DNA of 64,000 nt from Glossina fuscipes. Taxonomy: Eukaryota > Arthropoda > Insecta > Diptera > Glossinidae. Shown piece after piece: positions 23,500-35,211 of the stretch; the first letter of the stretch is position 1, and each line of letters begins with the position of its first letter. Below the pieces are notes generated by a model. The model saw nothing but the letters and a program-made list of their open reading frames with translations, did not search any database and was not told where the DNA came from. Where the stretch lies: positions 26,683,546-26,747,545 of the forward strand of contig NW_023998414.1 in NCBI RefSeq assembly GCF_014805625.2, read 5' to 3'. Made by a program: the position numbers and the translations under genes.

Positions 23500-23765
23500 T
23501 ACCCTACCACTTGTGGTACAGGATACATTAAGTTAGGGCGGACGGATGTAACATGCAGAGGGACTTAAGATAAACCCACCTTTTATTATACCAATCAATT
23601 CAGAAACGTGATCTCAATTGATCTAAGTCTATCTGTCCATCTGTTCATGTGCGCAGGTAAATTTGTATTCAAGGCATATGTCGCAATTTTTGAGATATTT
23701 TGATGAAACTTGGTAGAGTGACGAGAAAACTTTGGACCGGCTGGGGCAATTTTCGAATCATTTTT
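23500..23765 (+). repeat. Dispersed repeat family copy 3
   Basis: The best preserved copy: TACCCTACCACTTGTGGTAC, ATTAAGTTAG, ATGTAACATGCA, ACTTAAGATA, TTATTATACC, GATCTAAGTC, and TTTTGATGAAACTTGGTAGA in order. Confidence 0.6.
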
Positions 23766-24286
23766 TACATAATGAAAAGTAAACCAAAATGATATAATTT
23801 TTAATACTTTACCATGAAAGTAATTATATAATAATAAAAAAATTAACTGTGCCAAATTTGGAAGAATTTTCACGAAAATTGATCTTTGGTAGAGCGGAAA
23901 AGTTCAAGTTTAAATATGAAAATTGAACCATAAAAGTAATTTCATACAAAAATGAACTCTACAAAGTTTGGACCATCTATATTGGACCATTTTTGGATAC
24001 TGCTCTATGTAAGTATTAAATTTGTACTGCATTAGGTTGCGTTTTGACCCCGCTTCCCAATAAATACGCACTTAAAAAATATGCCTTTATATTGGAACAA
24101 GATATTATTTTTGTATTCTATAACAAAAATAAGAATTATTTTAGACAATGTGGTGTAGGGTGCTTAAGGGTCGCTCTTGCCCGATTTGCTAGTTTTTTTT
24201 CTATTTTCAATTGTTTTGCTTCTTCGTAGGAACCGTTCTGAGGTAAAGTCGGATAATTTTTATCTGCAATTCAATATTCTCTCTTC

Positions 24287-24293
24287 GACGTTC

Positions 24294-24329
<36 letters not shown>

Positions 24330-24500
24330 AATTTAGCCAGGGAATAAATTCTAAGACTAAGGTTTTAAAGCGCTAGCATCTAAGGCTTTCGGCTTTATTA
24401 AAAAACTCTACCGCACTTGAGATTTGAATCCACGATCATTGAATTGAAAGTCGAGACTCTTGCCTACTCGGCCGCTCAGGCGAATTTTGACGTTCCTTTA
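24287..24500 (-). mobile_element. tRNA-derived SINE with LINE-like 3' tail and target duplication
   Basis: On the minus strand the element runs 24488 to 24298. The head has an A-box (CGGCCGAGTAGG, 24463-24474) and a B-box (GGATTCAAATC, 24421-24431). The body ends in a 3' tail with GCCGAAAGCC, TGCTAGCGCT and TTAGTCTTAGAATTTATT, then (TAA)n. The flanks carry GACGTTCTTTA (24287-24297) and GACGTTCCTTTA (24489-24500), a probable target-site duplication. The tail aligns by eye with the last 85 or so bases of the LINE fragment at 38.2 kb. Confidence 0.8.
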
Positions 24501-26147
24501 AAAGTTATTTTACCTATAAGTAGGACTTTCTGCATTCCGCAAAAAAAAAAAAAATGAAAAAAAGAATCTTATTTTCCTCAAAATCCCTCGCGCCATTCGA
24601 TTGGTCACTGTAAAAGTGATGGCGGATCTCTTCAACTGTCGAATACCGACTGGAATAGACCAACATTTTGATATCATCAGTGATGACATTTCGCAAATCT
24701 CTTCATACATTTCTATGCGGGCATGTGAAGTCTCCTTTTATATTTGATAAAAAAGAAGAGAAAAAGAGAACGAAATATATCAAAACATAATTCAATTTCC
24801 ACGAGTCATAATAAATACTTCCTTCAAAGACGAGCACATACTTAACTTGCCGACTGAATATATAGCAATTCTCGTGTTGAATACACATATGTGTAAGTGG
24901 CAACATAACTAATACTTGCACTTATTACATTTTTTTGCGTGGACTTGCGTACACAAATTCAAAATTGCTGTGTTATCACAGGTGAGAGTTGGCGCCTTAG
25001 GTCCGTAGAGTTTAAGCAAAAAATTATTCGTTTTTTGTAATTTTCTTTGCATACACTGACTATTTTTATACCTATCTCAAATATTGTGGCACTAGGCTTG
25101 TGGATATAATATAAGAATGTGTATTGAAGTCTTAGCCTTTTACGTCAACTCTTGCCACGTTATTGAGCTGCCAAACGGGTAGACAGTTCATCTTTTCCAT
25201 TTATCTGGGAGTGAAATTAAAGTGTCCTTAATATAGATTGGCCTGTCGCTGCAGCAGACGGACAAACCATGAGATTTAAAAATATCTTTACCGGTAAGAC
25301 CTCAGTGATTGATTGTGTGCTATGACAAAGAAAGTGAAAATTTAGTGACGGAACATCTCTGCTTAGCAGAGCAGAGAGCGAAAAGAAATGGACTCTCTCA
25401 ACTATAGCTGATCGCCAATAAGAACCGATAGAGTATAGAATGTTTAATAATCTTTAAATTTATGACAGCAGCACTTAAGTCCAAGTCAATCAAGTTGTAG
25501 TTCTCATTAAATCGTCTCCACAATCTTCGGATAGGATGATTATTATCGTAGTGTATTCTATAGTGATTGGTATTAAGTCTTCAAAAGTGCCGTGACGCTT
25601 ACTGTGGAACATTTTTGTTGATTGTAGAGAGTAAGTAGACGGAGTCAGGTATGCCATTCAGAAGTTTACGAACAAAAAGTACGTTTAGCATAATTTGTTT
25701 GCTTCCTAGAGTGGGTAACCTTATTAGCGCTACACGATTTCTATATGATGAAAGGCGAGTGTTAATGGAAACCTAGACGGACAATAGAAATTCCTTTTAT
25801 ATGAGTTCAATTAGTTTAAGTCATTAAAGATTTTATTGTCGATCCCAGATAATAGAACCGGAATTCTAGAATATGCCATACTAGCGACATAAACAGCGAT
25901 CGACTATCAACATGTCTCGTAAATTCAGTCCCGTGCCCTTAAATACCTGATAAGCTTACGTTACTATAAAACTCAGTTGGGCTTTTAAAATGCATCTCTC
26001 CGTTTTTATTATGATATTATTGTCATTCTTTCAAAATAATTCATTCATATATATATATACACAAAATCGTTTTCTACAAAATATAAAAAAAGCTTAGACA
26101 ATTTTTCATTATGCTTTAAAATTTCTAAATATGACGAGGTAATGTTT
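24501..26147. other. SINE to Mpv17-like C interval
   Basis: No gene recognised in 1.6 kb. Moderately AT-rich, few long homopolymers, and no coding-like frames above noise. Confidence 0.5.
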
Positions 26148-26983
26148 TCACTTGTACTGTATATTGCTTTGATGATCAACAGAATTTTGCAGGTCCGTGC
26201 GTTTCATAAAAGCTAAGAACGTGGTCCATATTATACTACAAATGCTAACAAATACTATACGATTTTTTTCAGGTATCATGGAAAAATTTATAGTTTGTAT
26301 TATTGGCCATACGCACATGGCTACCTGAAATTTGACATAATATTGAAGAAAATAAATTCAAATTGAAATCATATTTACTTATTTACTTACCTCAAAAGTA
26401 GGCCAAAATTTTTGCTTGGTTTCTTCGATGGCTTCTTTAAATGTTTTACCCTCCAATAGTGACATACCTATGAAGAAGCTGGCACAGGCAAAAGGACCAT
26501 AAGATATTTGTTCTACGGCAGCCTAAAATTTTTAATAATTTTTTTTTTTTTTGGCATTGCTTCGCAACATTTTTGCATATATATCTTTTTCTTTTTTTTT
26601 TTTTTTTGGTAATCACCTTCTTTAGACCTATTCGTAGCGTCATTTGCGGCCACATTGCTGTTGATAATTTCACCCAACCATATAACGTAGGAGCTACATA
26701 TAGCGAACCAAATATACTGAATCTGAGCATACGCATATAATCGTAGTTTTCTTAACCGTAGAGTGAAGTGAGTGTTAGAAAAAAGACAAAGCAAAAGAGA
26801 CAAGTTTTTAATTTTATTTAGAGCCTTCTATAATAACATTTGGTACTTACTGAAATTTTTGCCATCCAAACTTTGTTGTATCAAACTACCGGTAGGCCAT
26901 AACACTGCATAGGTTATGGAGCCTCTTAATAACGGATGGGTCGTAGTAAACAAGCGCCAATGATTTTTTATAAAAGTTAACAT
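26148..26983 (-). CDS. Mpv17/PMP22 family membrane protein, paralogue C
   Basis: Minus-strand exons 26851-26983, 26617-26750, 26391-26522 and 26148-26324 give 191 aa, all phases matching. Family marks: THPLLRGSITYAVLWPTGS, IQQSLDGK, NYDYMRMLRFSIFGSLYVAP, TLYGWVKLSTAMWPQ, SLLEGKTFKEA, QKFWPTFE, and the C-terminal WPIIQTINFSMIPEKNR signature. It has the same four-exon structure and exon lengths as copy B for exons 2 and 3, so B and C share the extra intron. Introns carry poly-T runs. Confidence 0.9.
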
Positions 26984-27215
26984 ATTTTTACTAATAATTT
27001 AAAGTAACAAATGCCGAAAATCAATTTGAAAACTTGCGGAAAACACGCTCTAAAGAAAAAGCACGGGGTTCATCTTATTAATTCAAATATCCACATTCAC
27101 AGACACTGCTTAATTTTAATCTACTGCATAGAAAAAAACATTCATCCAGTTTCGAGCAATTTGTTCATCTCAACAACACACAAAAACAAAACTCATGGAA
27201 TCTTATATCTATTTT

Positions 27216-27480
27216 TATACCCATCACCGAAGTATGACGGGTGCATTCAATCTAACGAAAGGACTGCAACGCCCAGAAGGAGGCTTCACAACCCGTTTGA
27301 TCAAATTCGGAATAAGTTTAAGCATGTCCGTCTGTCTGTGTGTCCAGTTGCAAATGCACGAAATGCAATTTAGTATGTCCGCCGGTCCACCTATCCGTCT
27401 GCCCAATGCAGCTTTACAGTTATGCAATATATTTCGCAATTTTGTTGGAACCACAGGTCGGACACACACAGCTCATTCAA
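27216..27480 (+). repeat. Probable dispersed repeat, different family
   Basis: Starts TTTTTATACCCATCACCGAA and contains GTCCGTCTGTCTGTGTGTCC, GGTCCACCTATCCGTCTG and CGCAATTTTG blocks of the kind found in dipteran intergenic repeats. The overlapping frames on both strands (27195-27645) reflect this composition rather than a gene. Confidence 0.4.
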
Positions 27481-30400
27481 TTTACACTGAAAACATTTTA
27501 CAAGGAGCTACTGGGACGAATTTTGGTACTGAGAATGAATTCGATATCGATAAATTTGCATTTTTATAAAATACTCTCGCGTACAGCGAGAATATGCTTT
27601 TCACTCCTTGCATGTTTAGGCCTTGCAGGCACGGAAACGTTGTGATTTATTTACATTGGTTGAAATTTATTGGGCAAGATGGTTGACTGTTCATTTGCCG
27701 GGACAATTGCCACGTATATCGTAATTTTGATAAAAAATTTATACAAGTTGACAGATCAAAAGAAATTAGATTATGTGTGAAACAAGAAGAAGATAAGATA
27801 CCTTTACGAGAAATTGTATTTTCAATTTTTTAAGGCACTATTTGAAGAGGTTGCAGCAAACTCGTACTTATGATCGACTCAGGTAGGCTTTTAGTTACAA
27901 GTGATTACAGACAGGGATCATGAGGAGGAAAGGGAGAGCGCACTTTTACTTATGTTCGATTTGAAAGTGCAGAGATATAGAACGGCCAGATAATCTGCAA
28001 TGGCTAGATTGTTCTAAACGTGGGCAGCGCAAATAGACTTTGAACTGCCACGATAGTGTGACAAGTGGGCGAGAGCAGTGAGAAAATTGTGGTCGATTCC
28101 CTCCAGACTAGGGAAGCTCGAAGCTTTCTCCTCCATGAAAGTCGCCAAGATATTTCTTAACTATGGGCAAGGCGAGATTACTTCTGATTGAACTTTTAGA
28201 GACACTTGCTCTATTAATTCGATGTGTACTAAAAATTAAAAATTATTCTTCCAAAATATTTTCAAATCCAACGAAAATTATTGGGTATTAAAAGTTGTAA
28301 TATACAGAAATACGCTTCGCAGTTTCCATAGAGCATATATATTTTTGATGAGCATACGATTCAGATATATCTTCTATATATCGGTTCGTAGCTGAAGAAC
28401 ATATTAAGAAACGCTGAGAGTCTAACTATGCTTGCACATAATAAGTGCTCTACAGAGATAAAGGAAATTTGTCCACTAATCAACTGCTTTCATAAAACTA
28501 AAGGGCTTTCTCAGTTCTCTCTCGCACTTGTTCTGGACTTGGCCGCATACCATGCCACACATTGGACTGTTCGTTTTTTAAAAGTGCTGCATACCTTTGA
28601 AACAAACTACATGGATTGTTGTGTTTGCTCCAAAGTTCGCCTCAAACGTAGACAAAATTTTCTCCCTTTCACTTGCTTACCCTCTTCCACTGTCTCTGTC
28701 TTTCGGTGTCTACACACTTACGGAACATAGGCAGCGGGTGTGTAGCTAGCTTTACGACTAATACACACTTTTTACTTGCTAATTTTGGATTAGTTTTTTT
28801 AGCTTCTAACCCGTTGTAGAACTTCATCTGTAGACAAGAAACAAGAATGCTTATTAAGCTTGTAGCTTTCCAAGTCAATTGTTACTAAGAGTGTTTCAAC
28901 AACAAAATACGAACAAGGGCGCTTGATTAATTTGTACATTTTATCAGATTAACCAAATTAGTTAAACTCCTTCTGCTCGATATTGATCGATTAGCTATTT
29001 TACTTATAATATATGTAATCAGGTGTAGATATCAGTGAAATCAGTTTACCATTTATCGAACGCTGACTAACATCTGATGCTTTCCAATAACTTTATATAG
29101 CTAAACTATAGCTATAGAGCTAAAAGTGTATATGTTCTCCAATTTCTCCAATAATCTTAGCCTATAATATACTTAAGATATAATAAGAAAGATCAATTTG
29201 AATTTATAGTAAGACATTTGATATTTTGCTGCAATCTTCGATAATGATTCTCTTCATGTTAATTATAATGATCCGTTCAAACTCATTATTTAATCACTTT
29301 GCTGATTTAGAGGATGGGATCGGATGTAGGGATTTTGTAAGATTAAAAGAAAGAAAGCAAAAAAAAAAAAAAAAAAAAAAAAAATAAATAAATAAATGAA
29401 ACACTAAGCACGTGCAATTGCAGTATGGGTGGATGGGTGTGTGTATTTAATTTTCTTTATCATCAATTAACAAATTTTACCTTCGAAACGTGTTCATGAG
29501 ATTTAAAGCAGACGCTTTAAATAATTTTTGTTTACTTTTTTCTTTTCTTTTTATTTGTTATAGCAACAATTAGTTTATTGTTGTCACTTAGCCAAACGTG
29601 TATGAAAATTATTTTTAGTTATTTTTGATCGCATAGATTTTTCTATGCAGGAAATTGTTGAGATCTCAAGTTCAAGGTTTTTCACCGAAACAGCCTAAGG
29701 TCAATGTTTGGATTCTGTTTACATTCATTTTGAAATAAATTTCTTACGTACGTGTATTAATTTACAAAAAAAAAAAATAAAAATATAATTCTTTTATTTT
29801 TCAATTAACTTATAATGATTCGTAAAAAAATTTATTATTTTTATCTCAAATCACAAATTTTCTTTTGCATTTTAGTTCACGATCTGCATGTTATAAGATT
29901 TGCCAACCAACTGATCTAATCTCTATATATCTTTGAAATTTACAAAAAAAAAAAAAAAAAAAAAAAAATTTAGGGTGAAATAAGTTGCAAGAAAACAATA
30001 TCAGCGAAGGTTATGACGTTCTTTTTGAGAAGAAAGCTTTTCATTAGCATAGTGACATCAGAATTTTACCGTTTTTTGATCGTATCACAACACTAGCCGT
30101 TGATGGCCTCAAGGGATGGGAAGGTGAGGATGACCAAAATTATGAAACCAAGCTATCGTGAATATATTTCTTACCCCTGGATACAGAGTGGAATGGATTC
30201 GAATTTTATTCGATTATTTATCTTGAGATCCTGAGATTATAGAATTTTTTTGAGATGATTTGAGCAGTGCGCGCGAAAGGTTGGCCGGAAGGGCATTTTC
30301 TCACAATAACTAATTTTGTCATTTATGTGAAATTTCTTTGCATTGCTTCTCGCGTCGATCTCGTTTAGGAAATTGTAGCAGAGTCTTAATTTTTTACTAG

Positions 30401-32462
30401 ACAGATTCTTCTTCAATCGAAGAATGTAACTTCAGGCAGTTTTTTTTTTTTAAATAGGAAGAAAAGCCTTCTTCAGTTTAGCCTCTGCCAATGAATAAGA
30501 TATGTACTAATATTACAACCGGAGGCAGGATGCTCATCTAATTCGTTCACTCTGCAGTCGTCGCGGATACTTCAAGAGATACTAACGTTCCCTTGGCGAA
30601 AGTATAATTTGTCTACCATTTTTTTGGATGCAGTCCTCTTATCTTCATAAAACAAGTCGCAAGAAACCGCCAAAGGTTTGTGTTTTTCGCCATTAAAGCA
30701 ACTGCTTTGAGCCTAAGACTTTTTTAACTGACTTTTTTAATTAAAGATATACCTTTTCGTCATCCGATTCATAGTAGCAAAAAACAGACATCTTTACCCA
30801 CAATATATCGATCAATAATTCTCGAAACTAAGTAAGAAAAGAATATCTTTGTATAAAAATTCGCTTTTATTCGTTTGAACGTAGTATCCATCAAAAGGAA
30901 TACAATCGGTCTATCGATTGTATAGATTGACAATCGTCTGACGATATCGTTTTGACGCTACTTATTATTGTACGTAATGCTGCAGATTTACTCTCGCCTG
31001 ACGCGCGCCCATCAATATCATCAATTGCTCGCTCTCAATTGAGTAAATGTCCATGAGAGCGTATATATATAATTTTTAATAAAACTTAATTATCTACGTG
31101 GACATAGATGTGTTTTTCGCTTTAACTGATAGAATTTCTGCTATGCTATGGCGATCATCGGAGAGTATATTGATTTGGTCAAAACATTTGTAACGTTCAT
31201 AAGAAAGTAAGAGAAACACTACATAGTATATATATACTTGAACCTTTCCTCCAGGGTCGCCATGTAGAGAATATGATCATTGGGACAGCAAGTAAAATTT
31301 CAATTCATGCAAAGTTGCCATAACAGTCAATGACTTACGACAAGGACAATCTGTTCTAAAACGACTACGTACGGTACTTGTTCAAAACACAATTCTCTCA
31401 TGTCGAAATTTTAATACGAAATAACGAATTTATTATCTCTTCATATCTATATCTCCTCTCATATAGTAATGTCTTTCTCTTATTTCATTGCTCGTTAATC
31501 GGGAATAATTCTCATGATCTATTGCTTTCCACATGATTGCTATTCGAACGAATTTAAAAATTTGCAAATCATCGGGAAATTCTTGCTTTCGGTGGAGAAC
31601 TGTGGCGATAACATTTTTCAAGTCAATGTCAAGTTTAACCAGTTAACTGTGTCGACCTTCTACGAGATGAGCATAGTATATGTAATTAGATTGTAATGAA
31701 ACGACTTGATAAAATGGCAAAAATATTTTCTAAAATACATTATTATGAGGAACACAGGTTCATAATAATAAAATTTTATGAGAAAATCCAACAAGGGCGG
31801 ATGGACAGAACATGATATATATATATATATACTTGTCATACACAATTAACTGACAATTGGTTATTGGTTTTATTAAGACACTTTTTTCTAGTGCCTTGAA
31901 AATAAGAAAAATACGCTGACTAACGCCATAGTATGTCGTAAACAAATGATTGAAATGACATGAAATTTTGACAGATGTCGTTTAAAATTTTATTGCTACA
32001 AATGAAGTATATCTATGTCACGTACGCCTGGAGAGTTATTGATCAATACGCTATGTCTATATGTTGTAAGAGCAATGACGAAGTTAGTATGAGTTTAACC
32101 TTCAGTGACTGATGTAAAAAACGATTACTAAGAGATTTAGCTTAAAAGCTTTTTCATACCGTTAGTGTGTTTAAAATAAGACCTATAAGCGCATTCACTT
32201 TTATACGTCACTAGGAGCGAATACTACTTAAGAGGAGAGAACAAAACGTGTGCGATCAGCTGATCTGATTCTGATAAGCAATAGCGTCATTCAATTACAT
32301 TAAACACGCTATAGATCAAGAAATGAATAAGCACTCAGTTACTCAATTGTAACGATACGACACAAAAGTAATAATGAAATAAATTACCAGGAAATGCGTA
32401 TACAATCTATATATGCATACATATGTATACATATATACATAATGATAACGGTTGTATCTGTG

Positions 32463-32503
<41 letters not shown>

Positions 32504-33220
32504 TATATTAATGTTGAATTCTTTTTTTTTTTTTTTTCAATATTTAAACTACATACATACACACGCACGCACACAGACACACGCACACAACCAAATATAA
32601 TCATTTTACATACTATCAAGGTGAAGGTCGTAATATTCAAAAATTCATTTTTTTTTACGTTTCTTTGAATATTTGAGTGCAAAAAACACGAGAGAATCGT
32701 TATGAATATATTGAAAAATGTGAAAAAAATTCTTTTTTCATTTTTTTCACATTATTGAAGGAAAAGCGTTTCTATTTAATCACCCGTCCACCCGTTGAAT
32801 TATACTAAATTTATATAAACTTTGCAAACAATAGACTTGAAAGGCATTATACGATACCTTAATACCAGAACTTTCTGTTAAAAAGAAAGCTTTAAGTAGT
32901 AAGCTTTCCTTTTTTTTAAATAAATTTTATTAATAATTTTCATATGTTCATACAGTTTGAATAGCATTGTCAATGGATAAGTCTTTCAAAGCACATATTA
33001 TAAAATGAGCAAAAAGAGAAAAAAAAACCATTTATTTACAATATTTAATATAACATGTACGAGAATAAATGAAGTAATGGAATTTAGAAAAACAATGCGA
33101 AGCGAAGTTAGTTCCTGTAGTTATTTTAGTTGTTTTTTTTGTTTCTTTCTTGGGTTATAGCAGAAAATCATACGCGCCTAAGTAAATCTTGTATTTATTT
33201 ATTTATTTATTTTATTTTAT
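27481..33220. other. Gene-poor interval
   Basis: Nearly 6 kb without a recognised gene. It contains A runs at 29360-29385 and 29943-29967, (TA)n at 31816-31831 and 32467-32500, and a perfect-arm hairpin at 32717-32753. Short frames at 28428-28730 and 31433-31945 are unconvincing. Confidence 0.5.
32717..32753. other. Perfect 13-bp inverted repeat
   Basis: AATGTGAAAAAAA and TTTTTTTCACATT are separated by 11 bases. This could form a hairpin with a U-rich side in RNA, but no gene end lies next to it. Confidence 0.6.
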
Positions 33221-33235
33221 TTTTTTTTTTTTTTT
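33221..33235 (-). other. Genomic A tract 51 bp after the MIC19-like stop
   Basis: On the gene's strand it is 15 A followed by TAAAATAAAAT and (AAAT)n. It could be the fossil poly(A) of a retrocopy or simply one of the many homopolymers of this genome. No AATAAA lies between the stop and the tract. Confidence 0.4.
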
Positions 33236-33286
33236 GGATTGTTGGGTGGAGATGGACTAAGCCATTAGATAATCTTGTATTTAAAT

Positions 33287-34165
33287 TTAATTTTGTGAAG
33301 CGCAATAATTGATCTCCTCCGTTTGCTCTTCTGAAAGTTCGTGTTTTGGCGACTGTTCTTCATCATCTCCATCTCCATTTCCATCTCCATCGGCATCTCC
33401 ACCTCCATCTCCATCTACATCTACGTCTCGATCTCGATCTTGATCTTGTCCTTCTTCGTCGCTTTTACGATTAAATCGCAATATACTTAAGAATTGTTCG
33501 CGGAATATCAAATCTTGATATTTCTCAGCCAATTCCGCACAACATAATGGTTCGCCTGGATGTTTGCGATGGCATGCAATTAATTCGTTTCGTAGCTCTA
33601 ATATTTTACCGTCAATGTTATTCGTCCATTGCACGGGTCTGCTTAAATAATTTTCCAAATTCGCCATACACTTGCTGAATTGACGATCTTCGTATTGATT
33701 GTATTTACCGCCGTCCAGGAATTCGCCAGGTGAACGGATTCCATTTTCGCGGTCACGTCTTTGATTTAGATTATGCGTATACGAATGCTGGTACGATCGC
33801 TGCTCATCCGATTTCTTCTCATATGATTGCTGTCCATACGACCTACCTTTATTCTCGTATGGCTGCTGCTGCTGCTGCTGTTTTTGATGTTCAGGCTGTT
33901 GCATCGATTGTTCTTGCTGCGATTGTTGTTGTTTTTGCTGTTGTTCTTGTTCGTATTGCCGTATACTGGTTTGGTGTTCTCGTTCCTGCAGATCTTCCAA
34001 ATTACGAACGGCAGCATTATGTAATGTTTTTATATCTAGCTTTTCCTCGTCTTGATTTTGAGCATTTTCTATGCGCGTGACAACCGACGGCGAAACTTGG
34101 ACAGTAATCCTGCTTTCCGGATTTTCAATGCGTGCCGTTTGTGGGGCGGAGTTATTAGCACCCAT
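33287..34165 (-). CDS. MIC19/CHCHD3-like protein, single exon
   Basis: 292 aa without introns. MIC19 proteins are myristoylated subunits of the mitochondrial MICOS complex that shape cristae. The N-terminus is MGANNSA, suitable for myristoylation, followed by the family-type segment ITVQVSPSVVTRIE. The middle is low-complexity and Gln-rich (residues about 65-105) from CAG/CAA repeats. The C-terminal region has KILELRNELIACHRKHPGEP and CCAELAEKYQ, resembling the CHCH domain, but the outer cysteines of the twin CX9C pairs are absent, so disulphide trapping in the intermembrane space may differ. An Asp/Gly-rich acidic stretch (about residues 245-270) precedes the end. The family call rests on these two ends only. 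A testis-type retrogene or diverged paralogue is possible. Confidence 0.6.
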   Translation of the reverse strand: MGANNSAPQTARIENPESRITVQVSPSVVTRIENAQNQDEEKLDIKTLHNAAVRNLEDLQEREHQTSIRQYEQEQQQKQQQSQQEQSMQQPEHQKQQQQQQPYENKGRSYGQQSYEKKSDEQRSYQHSYTHNLNQRRDRENGIRSPGEFLDGGKYNQYEDRQFSKCMANLENYLSRPVQWTNNIDGKILELRNELIACHRKHPGEPLCCAELAEKYQDLIFREQFLSILRFNRKSDEEGQDQDRDRDVDVDGDGGGDADGDGNGDGDDEEQSPKHELSEEQTEEINYCASQN

Positions 34166-34921
34166 TCATGAATTTCTGCGCTGGATTTTATAAATTAATA
34201 ATATTTAATAAAAATTTAGATGTAAACGCAAATTTCAATTTTCGAATTTTCAATTAATAATTTTGACAGTTCACCGATGTACATGCAACTCAAAGTGACA
34301 CTTTTCTCAATCATAGGCAATTTTTACAGAGTTGTTCTAAATTTATATGTCTTTCATTGTTTTCGATAAATACTTTAGATAGGTACCTCTAGGTATCACT
34401 AAATAAATTGTTAGAACACAAACTTGAGCTATATTGAGCTATTGCGAAAGCATTTAAGCTCAGGTCATTTAATTCTAAAATTTTGAAAATCACATAACTC
34501 TACATATAACTTAAAAAAAAAAAAGGCATATACAGAAATAGCAAATGGGAGTAAAAGTATCCCGATTGGGATAAAATTTAAAGAAATTTAATAAACATTT
34601 CAACTAAACATTTTAACAAGAATATTTTCGAATTATCATTTTCAAACGAAATTTTCAAACGGATTATTCTTCCTCCCAACCGTGACGCTAAAGTCTAAGA
34701 ACTTAAATCATATATATTTTAATTTTCAGTTTTCCTCATAAATTATTGTCACAGCGCGACAAATCAGATAGGGACAGAGGGACGGATAAACGAATAGGGA
34801 TTTGGAGACTTTATTCTTCTTCTTCTTCTTCTTTATTCTTTATTTTTCTAGAGTTTTGCAAAAGTGACATACGTATAACTAGCCGTCAAATAGCAAACCG
34901 ACTTATGGATATAAATTAATT
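34166..34921. other. Promoter side of MIC19-like gene up to the gap
   Basis: AT-rich, no gene recognised. A short (CTT)n tract lies near 34807-34831. Confidence 0.5.
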
Positions 34922-35021
34922 NNNNNNNNNNNNNNNNNNNNNNNNNNNNNNNNNNNNNNNNNNNNNNNNNNNNNNNNNNNNNNNNNNNNNNNNNNNNNNN
35001 NNNNNNNNNNNNNNNNNNNNN
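34922..35021. other. Assembly gap (100 N)
   Basis: Exactly 100 N, a standard scaffold gap, so the true distance is unknown. The 190 bp to the right are extremely AT-rich and unlike the left flank. Confidence 0.98.
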
Positions 35022-35211
35022 TATTATTAGTAATAATTTCTTATTAAGAAAATTATAATTTCAATTTTTATTTAATAGAAATAATTAAAACTATTTAATT
35101 ATAAGGTATTATTTATAGAAATATTTAAATTTAGAAAGAAAATTATTGAAAAAAAAAAAAAATTTCTAATCATTTAATTATAATTAAATAAATTATATTT
35201 AAAACTGTGTA
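35022..35211. other. Extremely AT-rich segment between gap and mariner
   Basis: Almost no G or C over about 190 bp. It could be ordinary AT-rich spacer, an organelle-like insert, or the reason assembly failed here. Confidence 0.4.

Noticed and set aside
27195..27645. Overlapping frames on both strands, about 100-124 codons
   Set aside because: They lie in a dispersed-repeat-like segment with GTCTGTCTGTC-type motifs.
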